Shown here: positions 51,831-63,168 of the stretch, in pieces
Layout of the letters: every line of letters begins with the position of its first letter
Numbering within the stretch: the stretch's first letter is position 1
Assembly (NCBI GenBank): GCA_022457155.1
Contig: JAJGOT010000156.1
Span: 1,496,874 to 1,560,873 of the forward strand
Reading direction: 5' to 3'
DNA: 64,000 bases
DNA from: Cladopsammia gracilis
Taxonomy: Eukaryota; Cnidaria; Anthozoa; Scleractinia; Dendrophylliidae
The notes under the pieces: model-generated
What the model saw: only the letters and a program-made list of their open reading frames with translations
The model's database searches: none
What the model was told of the DNA's origin: nothing
Position numbers and translations under genes: made by a program

Positions 51831-53564
51831 CTAGAATCCATACGGCAGCGTATCCAGCCCAGTTTCCACGGGATTAAAACATCGCTTGTCATAAACGAAT
51901 CTGAAATCCTTCTCATGGTATTCGTTGAACACGGTTTTTGTTTTTGGATCTCTTGCGATATGCCGCTCATTCACTAGCGTGATTCTTTCTTTCTGCTTAT
52001 TGATGATTTTCTTCATTTCCCCCATGTTCAGATACTGGCTGTTTTCATGGTTCAGCGAGAAGCCTTTCACCTTGCATGTTATCTTGCCTTTTCCAGTCAC
52101 ATAGCTATATGACTTCGGCCCCGATCCACACCAGTCCACAATCTTATCGCAATCAAGTTCGTCTATCAACTCACCAAGCATGTCTCCAGTTTGAACTGTT
52201 GCTCCTCCAGGCTGTTTCACATACCAAGCACTGTCGGTGTCGAAGCCTAACACTTGTTCGCCTAAAACATCCAGGACGTCATATAACTTCATTCTTGCAT
52301 GGCTAGTTGTGAATGCAGCCACAAAGATATTAGTGCAGTTTGCATTTTCGATAAACTGGCCTTTCAAATCATGTCATCTGCACCATATTTGCGTTGATGA
52401 AATGCACCAACAGATTATCAATCTTATCGTCCAACAATATAGAATAAAATTCTTGCGGATCAGTTACATATTTATTTTGCTTCATATTATTTCGTTGTCC
52501 AAACTTTTCCCACAAACTATTCAACATGCTTTTGCAATGGTTCTTTTTCCAGCATTAAATTCAATATCTCCTAATTCAATTCCCAATTTTTCTTTCACTA
52601 CACTTTTGAAATGTTCATGTAATTTGTATTTGCAGTTTTCACCAACTGTCAAAGCGGATGTTTCCAGCTTTATCTTCATGAATTTTTTGACATATTCTTT
52701 GAAGGGATCTTCAGTTGTTTCAGGGAAATGCCACACCTCATAAATCTTTTCAATCTTATAACCTTTCTCCAAAGCTTTCTGCATTTCATTCAAACACCAG
52801 GTTCCAATGAATGCTCTTTCTTCATCGCTATGATCACACCGTTGTTGTTTTGTTTCTGCGCATGTTCAACACAGTGGAAACAACAACTTTTTCGCATTGC
52901 CACACATTATCTTTTATGGCAACACTGGGTGATATAAACCCCGCGGCGGTAAAACTTTGCATTTGATAAAACCAAACCAGTTCGGTTTAAATTTGTCTGG
53001 CCCCACTATTTTCACTGGATGGCCTTTGGGATATTTCTTGAAGAATTGAACCGTTGGATACAAGCTCACCAAATTCACATAACCGCCTGATTCATTTTCT
53101 TTGAAATTATAGGTTAACTTTGTTATATTTGTTCGTCCACCAAAGAACGCATCTCTGGGATCCAATGGTTCAACACAATCACGTTTCCATGTTTTCCGGA
53201 ATAATTTGAATTCATTGCTTTGTTTCACTAAACATTCTCGCCCAACTATTAATCGATATCCGGCTGCCCTTATTTTGGCATTTTTCTCAAGCGTCTTTTT
53301 CCGCAATGTTGCCATATCGATTTGATTCTTGGTGTTTATTGTTACTCCATCAAAACACTTTTCACAACCATGCCAGAAGCAGCCATGAAATTCAAACACA
53401 GTCGGCGAAGCCGCAGTCTTTGTGTCTTCGCAAAATCCATCTACTCGATACCACTGATCTTCTAACCATAATGTCTTTTCACCGCCATTCAATGCATGCT
53501 GAATATTGCAGCCATGTTTCTCCGCCAAAAAGTCTAGCCAGGCAATCAAGGAATCCATGTCCAT
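51831..53564 (-). pseudogene. Polinton-type DNA polymerase B, C-terminal half
   Basis: The minus-strand frame from ATG 53564 reads LDFLAEKHGCNIQHALNGGE, FEFHGCFWHGCEKC (a Cys/His-rich insert of this family), DPRDAFFGGRTNITKLTYNF and the motif A region GGYVNLVSLYPTVQFF, where the catalytic Asp of D-x-x-S-L-Y-P is Asn. The LYHPVLP block is followed by stops near 52912 and 52870. Motif B is LNSLWEKFGQRNNM near 52525-52480. After a frameshift near 52370, motif C is VLGFDTDSAWY and the end is LDTLPYGF. The exonuclease half upstream is missing. Related to, but distinct from, the polymerase at 57.3 kb. Confidence 0.8.
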
Positions 53565-54077
53565 TTTGAAATGAGAAGCAAAGAGACAAGAATGAAATGA
53601 AAAACTGCACCTATTTTTACTTACAAAATACATTGGAAAAAATCTAAATGAAATGAAAATCTGCCTTTACTATTTACAATACATCAATAAAAAGAATTGT
53701 TTAGGAAAACTGTACCTATCTTTAATTACAAAACGCAGTGGAAAAAAATTTAAAGCTTATTATTTACATTTGAAAAAAATAAAAAGAAAAAGGAAATACA
53801 TTTAACTATAAAAAATTGCTACAAAACATTTCTTAAAAACATTGTAAAATTTTAAAAAGCTAAAAAGCTGACGACGTTTCGACGTTACCGTAACGTCATT
53901 ATCAAGTCAAAAATGCATAAAAAAACTAGGTTCTATAAATACTAAGACGAACAATAAATGATGAAAATAATTGCGAAAATGAAATGAAAAACTACCTTTA
54001 TTTATAATACATCAATGAAAAGAATTGTTTAAGAAAACTGAAAAAGAAAAAGGGATGAAAAATAAAAGAAAAAGTAA
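53565..54077. repeat. AT-rich stretch with diverged ~75-300-bp repeats
   Basis: No gene. GAATGAAATGAAAAACTGC, AAATGAAATGAAAATCTGCC and AAATGAAATGAAAAACTACC each start similar blocks (about 53590, 53648 and 53970) that share ATACATCAAT(A/G)AAAAGAATTG. GACGTTTCGACGTTACCGTAACGTC near 53876 is palindromic. Confidence 0.5.
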
Positions 54078-54323
54078 TTAAGACTCCATCTCTTCTTCCT
54101 CTTCCTCGCCCAGTAATGGTCTTGAAATAAAATAATGATCTAATCGTTCCCTCTCTTTTTCACACACTAAACATAAATCCGTACTTAAACAATTACAACT
54201 TAAAATTTTTTTATATGCTCTTGCGAAATAAAACTTCTGAAAATCGGTCAAAGGTCTAAAAAAATAATTACAAACAGTACAGTTTCTTGACACATCCGTA
54301 TCAGTGTGGTTAATAAGGCATTT
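54078..54323 (-). CDS. Candidate Cys-rich exon
   Basis: On the minus strand a strong acceptor (TTTCTCTTACACAG) precedes CLINHTDTDVSRNCTVCNYF, then YKKILSCNCLSTDLCLVCEK, and an acidic tail of Glu residues to the stop at 54078. The spacing of Cys pairs (C-x2-C...C-x-C...C-x2-C) suggests a zinc-binding domain. It lies 380 bp downstream of the RING-like exon on the same strand. I could not make the two join in phase. The partner polymerase half is further downstream. Confidence 0.4.
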   Translation of the reverse strand, partial: KCLINHTDTDVSRNCTVCNYFFRPLTDFQKFYFARAYKKILSCNCLSTDLCLVCEKERERLDHYFISRPLLGEEEEEEMES

Positions 54324-54698
54324 CTGTGTAAGAGAAACAAGTGACATGAGTGTAGGCACGCGCTAAAACAATTCCGACAAGACAAAAACATTATGAGAGT
54401 AAAGTTTTAAATCTTAATCACTAATTGTTTTCATGTGTCGGCATACGATAAAGAAATGCGGGTGTTTCTTGGTGTTGCAGAAGCCATTGTTGGTTAGCGT
54501 TTGTGTTGTGGTGTGAGTATTGTTCAGTGTCTTTTGAATCTTCTGTTTTACGTCATTTGGTGATCACACCATCCGCAACACCAAGAAACTACCAGAAATG
54601 CCGATTCAACGCATATAAAACAATTGACCATCGTTTCTCTTTGTAAAGATTGAATTTAGATTCTGTTTAGTCTGTCTATTTAAGAACTGAAATTTTCT

Positions 54699-54932
54699 TT
54701 ACCTTTTTTGTTTCTCCATAAAACTATGAAGTTCTTGACGTCTTTCAATGGGAGGCAACGAAATCATTTTCCGACAATTCGAACAATTTGAAGAACTGGC
54801 CACAAGTGACAGTCTCAATTTCCTCAGGCACTTTTTGTGTGCGGTATTCCCACAGCAAACCACTTCGGGCAGGTTCCAGTCGTCCTCAAGGCAAATGAAA
54901 CATGTTGTCTGGACCTTCAGAGACACATACAC
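54699..54932 (-). CDS. RING-finger-like protein or exon
   Basis: The minus-strand frame reads CFICLEDDWNLPEVVCCGNT, AHKKCLRKL and NCSNCRKM: Cys-x2-Cys...Cys-Cys-Gly-Asn-x2-His-x2-Cys...Cys-x2-Cys, the RING (C3HC4) spacing. RING proteins act as ubiquitin ligases. The frame has no ATG at its 5' side, but a polypyrimidine stretch with CAG lies before ACATGTTTCATTTGC, so it may be an exon. A donor-like AAAAAG|GTAAAG overlaps the end. Confidence 0.5.
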   Translation of the reverse strand: MYVSLKVQTTCFICLEDDWNLPEVVCCGNTAHKKCLRKLRLSLVASSSNCSNCRKMISLPPIERRQELHSFMEKQKR

Positions 54933-54960
54933 ACAAAAAAATTAATCTTTGTAAAACACT

Positions 54961-55690
54961 AAGATAAATAACTGTGAAGCGCGCTAAAAGAACCGCATAC
55001 TTAGTGGTAAACGAAACCAAGCGTTTTGTTCTGAAAGAATGCGACGCGAAAGAACGTTTCTCACTAAATAAAACAACAGTGTAGCGAGCTTATAAAGTAA
55101 CGTACGCTTAGCGGTAAACTAAAAGTCAAAGCAAATTCAACGTGATCGAAATGTTAAATGAACTGATCCGTTCTTTTTCACCCGTCAAGTCAAATCAAAC
55201 TAAATATTCTCGTGAAGAATTCAACGCGAAAACGTTTAAAGATAAACAACTGTGTAGCACAGTAAAAGTACCGCATACTTAATTTAACGGTAAATGAAAC
55301 CAAACATTTTGTTCTTAAAGTTAAATTCAGAGCGGTCGTAAACAACGCAAAATGTTAAAATACTTTGTGTCAAAAGAAATTAACCTGAATATTCTCGAAA
55401 AGAATGCGACGCGAAAGAACGTTTCTCACTAAGTAAAACAACAGTGTAGCGAGCTTAAAGTAACGTACGCTTAGCGGTAAACTAAAAGCCAAAGAAAATT
55501 CAACGTGATCGAAATGTTAAATGAACTGATTCGTTCTTTTTCTCCCGTCAAGTCAAATCAAACTAAATATTCTCGTAAAGAATGCAACGCGAAAACGTTT
55601 AAAGATAAACTGTGTAGCACAGTAAAAGTACCGCATACTTAACGGTAAACGAAACCAAACATTTTGTTTTTAAAGTTAAATTCAGAGCGA
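54961..55690. repeat. Diverged tandem repeat, ~365-bp period
   Basis: GAATGCGACGCGAAAGAACG followed by TTTCTCACTAA(A/G)TAAAACAAC starts at 55037 and again at 55402. The copies share AACGTGATCGAAATGTTAAA, GTCAAGTCAAATCAAACTAA and ACCGCATACTTAA...CCAAACATTTTGTT. A partial third copy lies at 54961-55036. No coding role. Confidence 0.85.
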
Positions 55691-55691
55691 A

Positions 55692-56371
55692 GTTCAAATT
55701 CAGAGTGAAGACATTAAACAGACGTTTCCAAATATTTTTGAACAAGAGGCATGGAAACGCATGAATGAATTAATCAGCGGTAACGAGAACACGGCGACGA
55801 CTGCAGTGAAAGCATTACGTTCCGTGGACAAAACAAATGTAATAAAATTATTGCGTGATGCAATGCAATGCATCAATGCATGATGTTGACTCCAATTGTT
55901 GAACAACACCATATGGTTCCGTTTCATGATCATTGGTTACAATGTCAGTTTAAAGAAGAAGAAAATATCGAAGCCATGAAACGAAAATTGCTTGTACGAG
56001 CAGAAAAAGACGCGGAAGCAGGTCATTGGTTTACTGATCTAGTAAATGAACTGTATGTTTCTCCTGACTCTCCTCCTTCACCTGAATTTCACTTCGACAG
56101 AGTGACAGAAGCCTTAAATGAACTTGAAGCTAACAATCCTGAAATCTTTGAGGGTGTTATTTTTTCACCCGAAGAAGGAAAGCAAATGGAAGTTAAATAC
56201 GAAGACCTGTCTATGACTGACGAGGAACTGATACAAGCAATGGAGACGTGGGAGGAAACTGAAATGGAAACTGCATTGGACACTTGGGACTTTGGTTACT
56301 TGTTAACCGATCAAGTAAGTGAGTCCCCAATCATTTTGAATAAATTAGATACCTCCGCCATTTTGAATTAA
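55692..56371 (+). CDS. Acidic hypothetical protein, probably an exon of the polB element
   Basis: Two overlapping frames. The first, without its own ATG, reads EDIKQTFPNIFEQEAWKRM and TTAVKALRSVDKTNVIKLL and stops at 55881. The second, from ATG 55868, reads EEENIEAMKRKLLVRAEKDA, HWFTDLVNELYVSPDSPPSP and acidic sequence ending EETEMETALDTWDFGYLLTD. A strong donor CAA|GTAAGT (GT at 56315) suggests the coding part ends there and the printed stop at 56371 is intronic. It may be one protein with a frameshift near 55870. Function unknown; high Glu/Asp content. Confidence 0.4.
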
Positions 56372-57260
56372 GTACATTCAACCTCTTTTTCAGTCTTAAG
56401 CTTAACTTTCTATTACCACTGAAAGTGACATTACTTTTTCCGCATATGTACGTTGAAATAACAAAATTTGACCTCGTTGAAAATTAGTTTTTTTAGTTTA
56501 TTTGCGCTCGACAAAAGTCGTTACATTTAATTTCCAAAAAACATATAACCGCAATATTACGTTACCGCTCACTCGTTCCTTGACTCAGCTGTAAACTTAG
56601 TACAAATGCATTTCGCAACCGAGAACAACTTGGAATCCGCGCGTTAATCCAGCGATAACAATAACTAAACTGTTGTAAACGAATATAAATAACAATAAGC
56701 TTAAAGATGTTTCGCATTTGGAGTCTTTAATGCAAAGATAAAATTGATCAAAAAGGATTTTTTTAATTAATTAATTTTTTTTCTACCTTGAAGTAATTAA
56801 ATTTATGCTGTTTCAAGGCACTTATCACGGTGGCCGAATGGTGTAAAGCGCAGATTGTTAGCCGAGAGGTCCCAGGTTCGAGTCTCGTTCCTGCCGTCCT
56901 TTTTATTATTTTTTTTATGAAGGTAATGAACCGTATTTTTCTTTTTGCGTTTGTCAAAAATCCTTACGTTTATATTGAACCGTGTCAGTGCGACAACAAC
57001 TAAGCGTTACTGAACCCCTATTCTGTTAGTAATGCGGCCTCGTATTCATGCTAAACGTTTCTGAACCTCTAATCTGAAACTAACTCGGTCACGTATTCAT
57101 GCTAAAAGATCTAAGACTATCCTCTGTAAGTAAAACATAGTCTCGTTTTTATTCTTAACGTTAAAGCATATATTGAGTCTGAAAGTAACTTATTTCCCAT
57201 TTTTTGTTTTGTTTTCTAACAGAATTGCACTCTCTCCATAGATGACAGATGAGGAATGCT
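56372..57260. other. Non-coding stretch before the Polinton polB
   Basis: No supported protein gene. It contains the tRNA-like sequence at 56825-56899 and a possible acceptor (TTTTGTTTTCTAACAG) near 57221. Confidence 0.4.
56825..56899 (+). tRNA. tRNA-like sequence, Asn-type (GTT) if functional
   Basis: The block has ACGGTGG and CTGCCGT, which pair as a 7-bp acceptor stem with two G-U pairs. A-box-like TGGCCGAATGG and B-box GGTTCGAGTC are at proper spacing, and a T-rich run follows the 3' end. TTGTTAG would give anticodon GTT. The anticodon and T stems pair poorly, so it may be a decayed copy. Confidence 0.4.
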
Positions 57261-57274
57261 TATTGGCCGCATAA

Positions 57275-60200
57275 CAGGTTGGGTCCGGAAAAGATTTATG
57301 GTCATCTGAACAATACTACACACTTCGTGAAGTGGCCACAAGACAGGCCAGAAAATTTAACACAACTGCAACAGATTATCTTCTCTCATTAAAGCCCCAA
57401 TCTGAAGGAATCCCTCTTATGGAGCAGCTAGGTAACATATTTGATTCTATGGTCGATGAAATGACAACAGGTATGGCTGATAACGATCTTGTACGTTTTG
57501 TCCTTCAAAGTCAGTCACTACAGTATCCCATCTCTTTACCCTTTATGCCACGACATGAATTAAATGCCGAGCGGATCATGAGCGAGGTGCAGCGAGCTTT
57601 ACAGTCAAACGAAAACGTCAATTTAAAGGAAGGAATGAATGTCCATCTGGTTCACGTTGGCATGCCGCAGGATGGGGTTGCTACTCGGAAGAGGAAACAC
57701 TTTGGTTTCAAATTGTCCAAATTTCTCAATGCTAAGCAATGCGTCCTTCGCATCAGAAACAAAGATCCCTTGTGCCTGGCACGTGCCTTGGTTACAGACA
57801 TAGCACGTCAAGAGAAAGATCCGGCATATAGTTCTATTCGCCATGGGTGCAAACAACAACGACTTCTGGCACAACAGCTGCACCAGACGGCTGGAGTTCC
57901 AGAGGGTTTCTCAGGATTCCCAGAGTTGGCCAAGTTCCAGGAAGTAATTACAGACTATCAGATTGTTGTCCTCTCCCTGAACATTTTAACGCTGCTGTCT
58001 TCGAGGGTCCGAAAAAAGACAAACAAATTTCTTTATACCTTCACCAACATCATTATGACATCATCACATCCGTCTCCGCGTTTCTCGGTAGAAGTTGTTG
58101 GTGCCTAGAATGCAAGAAGGGGTACAATAACAAAGAAGAGCATCGTTGCAGTAAAGTATGCAAATGTTGCTTCACCGAGGGGTGTCAAGGGTATATCCAG
58201 AAAGCACCGTGGAGAGAGTGTGGTACCTGCCACAGAATCTTTGCTGGTGACGCCTGCTACGCTAACCACTGTCGACCCAATAAAGAAGGACAGTCAGTGT
58301 GTCAGAAATATTACAAGTGTACGAAGTGTCACAAAGTCATGTCACATAAAAAAAGAAACCCTGAAGCTCACATGTGATCAGTTGATCAGTTTGGTTCTTG
58401 GTTGCTGGATGGAACTATGAAGGTGCTATCGCCATCACAACCTCAGGGGTTATGACGGGTTTCTCGACGGGTTTCTCTGAATATTTCTACAAAGAATGTC
58501 TATTACCAAGTCTGATCCTGAACGGTGCCAAGATCATGTCTATGGAACTCGAACAAGCCAACATCAAGTTCCGCGATTCTCTCAACTTTTTACCTATGCC
58601 GCTCAAAAAGTTACCAAAAACATTTGGGTTGACAGAACTCAAAAAAGGTTACTTCCCCCATTTCTTTAATCGCAAAGAAAATCAAAACTACGTTGGTCCG
58701 CTCCCTCCTATTGAAAACTATGACCCAGACAGTATGAAAATCGAAGAAGATGATGAAAATGAACATGAGGAGTTTCTGGCGTGGTATAAAGCATTAGAAA
58801 AGGCTGAATATGTGTTTGACTTCGCGAATGAAATGGAAGAATATTGTCGCAGCGATGTGGACATTTTGCGAAGATGTTGCCTCAAGTTTAAACAACTCAT
58901 GGAAGAAACCTGCAATCTCGACCCTTTCAAGTATTGTGTCACTATTGCCAGTGCATGCAACCGTGTGTTCCGTCAAGAATTTTTAGAAGAAAAAACCATT
59001 GGCCTCATTCCTCCTCAAGGGTATCAACCTGCTCGAAAGTTTTCAATCATGGGTCTTCAGTGGTTAGCATGGGTACAATATCAGACGGGTGCCCGTATTC
59101 TACATGCGCTGAACGGAGGCGAGCAACGGATCGATGGGCATTACGTGGATGGATACGATCCAGTCACGAAAACCATCTATGAATTTATGGGGTGCATGTT
59201 CCATGGATGCAGTAAATGCTATTTGCCCGAGACGGTCAATCCAGTCAACGACACCACCATGGAAGATCTTCTAGAAGGAACCACTCGTAAAATGGAACGT
59301 TTCAGAAAACTTGGATACCAAGTGGAAGTCAAATGGGAATGTGGCTTCAAGCAGGAACTGGTCAGTAATCCCGAGATGAAAGCCTATATCCAAACCCTCC
59401 AGTTCGACAAGCCCTTAGAACCTCGTCATGCATTTTTTGGTGGACGGACCAATGCCGTATGTCTTTTCAAAGAAGTGACACAAGACGAAAAAATTCATTA
59501 CGTGGACTTTACATCCCTGTACCCTTGGACGAATAAGTACTGTGAAGTGCCCATTGATCATCCCGAAATTCTTACAAGCGAAGCATTGACTAACCGTTCA
59601 CCCAGTGAATTCTTTGGCCTTATCAAGTGTATCATTTTACCACCTTCCTTCCTCTTTCATCCTGTTCTCCCGTACCGCGCTCAAGGCAAACTGATGTTCC
59701 CCTTATGTCGAACTTGTGCAGAAAATTTACAGCAAACACCTTGTGAACACAGTGACGAAGAACGCATGTTATCTGGTACCTGGTGTTCGATTGAAATTGA
59801 CAAGGCATTGCAACTGGGGTATAGAATGATTCGAATGGTTGAGGTGTGGCATTTTCCCCAAAAATCATCCACTCTGTTCAGAGGGTACATCGATACCTTT
59901 CTAAAAATTAAACAAGAAGCAAGCGGATGGCCAGGTTGGTGTGACACAGAGGAGAAGAAACAAAATTACATCGGAGATTATCAAAGAAAAAGGGGATCAG
60001 GCTGGATTATGACAACATTAAAAAGAACCCGGGCTTCGTTCACTGGCAAAACTCATGTTGAATTCTTTTTGGGGAAAATTTGGGCAGCGTGACAATATGC
60101 CTCAAGTGGAGCTTGTAAAGGACCCAGAGCGTTACTTTAAACTTCTTACCTGCCAGTCTACTCAAGTGAAGAACATTCAGTTTGTCAACGATGAATGTTT

Positions 60201-60749
60201 GGAGGTTCATTACACGCAAGGCGAAGATTTTGTCTCCACATCGAACAAGACAAACGTGGTAATCGCTGCGTTCACGACAGCTCATGCCAGATTGAAACTG
60301 TACTCTATCCTTGAACCTCTACAAACAAGAGTGCTTTATTTTGACACCGATTCTGTCATATTTACAAGCCAGCCTGGTGAATGGATGCCCCCACTGGGTG
60401 ATTATCTGGGAGAACTAACCAATGAACTTAACGGTGATGACTATATTACCACCTTTGTCTCTGGGGGACCGAAAAATTATGCCTATCAAACCAAGAATGA
60501 AAAAACAGTCTGCAAAGTGCGAGGCTTTACTCTGAATTTTCGTGGTTCTCAAAAACTCAACTTCAACACCATGTGTGCCCAAGTGTGTAACCCAGATGGA
60601 GAGGAGATTGTCATTGAGAATCCACACTTCATCAAACGTGACGCTCAAACAAAAACAATTCACACTGTCAAGTTGGAAAAAAATACAATCTCGTCTACGA
60701 CAAGAGAGTGGTGCATGGTTTCACAACACTTCCTTACGGTTACCGCTGA
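57275..60749 (+). pseudogene. Polinton-type DNA polymerase B
   Basis: The N-terminal region reads DYLLSLKPQSEGIPLMEQLG, YPISLPFMPRHELNAERIMS and LARALVTDIARQEKDPAY. A frameshift near 57985 leads to FNAAVFEGPKKDKQISLYLH and a Cys-rich zinc region (CKCC...CGTCHRIFAGD...CTKCHK). The segment at 58380-58430 is damaged, and most of the exonuclease I/II region is missing (homology resumes at NGAKIMSMELEQANIKFRDS). ExoIII is EEYCRSDVDILRRC. The Cys/His insert reads YEFMGCMFHGCSKC, motif A is YVDFTSLYPW, motif B is LNSFWGKFGQRDNM after a shift near 60060, and motif C is VLYFDTDSVIF. A last shift in an A-run near 60680 gives the native end LPYGYR, with stop at 60747-60749. No ATG is assigned; the frame is open from about 57275. 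Confidence 0.85.
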
Positions 60750-61177
60750 ACTGATAAAAAATAAAAAAGGAGGTTAGGGATGGCTATAAGGGAGGTTGGA
60801 GGCCATCTGAAGCTCAAATTATATCGAGCTGTCAACATGAACAGGTTGTATTTCTACCTGGTTCGTGCTTGTGCCCAGCACTCTTTCTCACAGTACGCAT
60901 TTTGCACTATATCACATGACCATTGGCCATTTATGCTTACATGAATCAAAGTAATGTCACACTGGCTGAACAATACGGATTTCATCAAACATTGCGTGAC
61001 GTATTCAGCACATTACCCTTCCACCTGGTGGATGTTTTGGCAGATTATAAAAGACACCTGGACAAACGTTTCTCATCAGTTGTTTTGAGACCATGGAAGG
61101 TGTCACAAGTCGTCTGTGTGGAAGTTCATCGCCTACCTTGGCTTTAAGTGATATATGCCAGAGGATGCGTTGTTTAG
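60750..61177 (+). other. Intergenic stretch between polB and integrase
   Basis: Short frames only. No domain is recognised. Whether the integrase has its own promoter here is unknown. Confidence 0.4.
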
Positions 61178-62344
61178 TTGCATGTTGCGGTAGCGAAGTA
61201 CACATCGATTTTAGAGATGCTCCAGAAGAGCAGGAAGCGGGTAACCAAGAAGAAGAAGACCAGCAATCAGAAGAACCATCTATTAGAGAAACTCCATTAT
61301 GAATTTAACCGTCCTTCAGCTTTAGGTGGCGCAGAAAAGTTGTACCGTGCTGCTCGTCAATATGGAATAACCCGTTCGCAAGTACTTCGTTGGTTACAAT
61401 TACAACCAAGCTACACCCTTCACAAGCCTGCAAGAAAACACTTTTGTCGCAATCGAGTTTTTGTCAATGGTCTTGACGAACAGTGGCAGGCTGATTTGGC
61501 AGATCTGTCAAGTTTAAGTCGATGGAATCGTGGATACAAATATTTATTGACTTGCATCGATGTCTTATCGAAATATGCATGGGTAGTGCCGTTGAAGACC
61601 AAAACGGGGACGGCTTTGGTGGATGCATTCAAGAAAATATTTCGACAAGGACGTAAACCTGAGAGATTGCAAACAGATGCTGCTACCGAATTCCTGAACA
61701 AAACCTTTCAAACATTTCTCGAAAAAGAAGGGGTTCGTCATTTCGTGACATACAACGAGACGAAGGCTCAGATTGCAAAACGTTTCAACAGAACTCTGAA
61801 ACAGTTGTTATGGAGGTTGTTTTCCACTACCAGTTCCTACCATTATTTGGACAAATTGGGCAGTTTGGTCAATGAAAATTATAATCAGAGTGTTCACCGT
61901 AGTATCAAGATGAAGCCTGCGGATGTAAACGTGTTCAACGCGCAAGATGTCTGGAGAACCTAATATGGTAATCAATCAGCCTCAAAAAGGTATAAATTCC
62001 AAGTGGGACATCAGGTCAAAATCAGTAAGCATAGACGTATCTTTGAGAAAGGTTACTTACCATCTTGGACAGAAGAAACATTTACAATTGCAAAGAGAGT
62101 TCCTCGAGATGCACCTGTGTATCGTTTAAAGGAAGCAGACGGTGATTGGATCCAAGGCACTTTTTACGAACAAGAGTTACAGAAAGTGATCGAGAAGCCT
62201 GATCATTTGTTTCGCATTAAAAAAATTGTACAGTATCGCGGAAAAGGTGTCCACAAAGAGGCTTTGGTCCATTGGAAAGGTTGGCCCAAGAAATACGACA
62301 GTTGTATTCCCTATAAACAGCTGGTGTCCCTGCAACAAGCATGA
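61178..62344 (+). pseudogene. Polinton integrase with chromodomain
   Basis: ATG 61178 starts a basic N-terminus, then FNRPSALGGAEKLYRAARQY and SYTLHKPARKHFCRNRVFVN, typical of Polinton integrases. The RVE core has DEQWQADLAD (D106), YLLTCIDVLSKYAWVVPLK and LQTDAATEF (D167). The catalytic Glu is Lys at position 201 (QIAKRFNRTLK, codon AAA at 61778). After a TAA at 61961-61963, in frame, the protein continues as KISKHRRIFEKGYLPSWTEE and ends in a chromodomain, FRIKKIVQYRGKGVHKEALV followed by HWKGWPKKYDS. The stop TGA (62342-62344) overlaps the next ATG. Role: integration into host DNA, possibly guided to modified histones by the chromodomain. The nonsense codon and the E-to-K change make it inactive. 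Confidence 0.85.
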
Positions 62345-63168
62345 TTCAAGATGATGACTTTTACGTTATGCTTCCGAGTAATGCAAACACAAACTTGTTC
62401 CCAACCAATTCAGAATCATACTACCGTGTTGCACTACCTCGACAAATTCATTTGAAAGACGAGGAAGACTGGGAGGTTGGACTCCATCACGTTGTATATC
62501 CATTCTCGTGGTTCGAAGTTCCCCACGAATGCAATCATCCACATGTCATGTTCCGACGTTTTGGTACGAAAAAGGTGGACGCTGTGCCGTTACCCGTGGG
62601 AAGATATCGAACAGCTTTAGATGTTGTAGAAGGGTTATTACAGTGCATGAACAATCCAAGCCATCCCTGGTACTTTAACCTTGTGACGTTTGGATGATGG
62701 TTACAGTACCAATTGCTCAAGCCTTAGGATGGATAACCAATGACAAGACAATTCGAAGCAATGGTCTGTATGGTTTAAAAATTCAAGACAGTTTGAAATC
62801 AATCCCTGATTACGGGTACGAATGGTGTAAACTGCCGCTACATTCATCTGTAACCTTTCCTGGCACCTTCCTAATCCCTTTAACCGTTTCTCTCTGTCGC
62901 TGCAAACACAGAGTCGTGCAAGTGCAAACCAACCTGACAGAACCACATCAAGTGGGTGAAAAAGGTCTTCATCTGCTACACGAAATGGTATCACATGGCA
63001 TGTTTCGAGAGACCTTAATGGAGGAACCAGAACATTCATTATCTTCCACTGCGAACCAAAATATTCCAAACCACTGACATCTATTTAACAAGTGGTTGTG
63101 GACAACTACTTTCATTTGAAAATGGCATCGTAAACGTGACACTTCACTTCAGACGACGAACAAGATGA
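62341..63168 (+). pseudogene. Polinton capsid-region protein 1 (penton-like candidate)
   Basis: ATG 62341 overlaps the integrase stop. The N-terminus (FYVMLPSNANTNLFPTNSES, LPRQIHLKDEEDWEVGLHHV, YPFSWFEVPHECNHPH) matches the pattern of Polinton minor-capsid/penton-like proteins: S-N-(A/S)...P-x-N...L-P...W-E-V-x-L...Y-P-x-S-W. A frameshift near 62697 and another near 62890-63050 break the middle. The C-terminus in a third frame reads IYLTSGCGQLLSFENGIVNV and LHFRRRTR, as in family members that end in L-H-F-R. The stop 63166-63168 overlaps the next ATG. The capsid role is inferred from family pattern. Confidence 0.6.
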
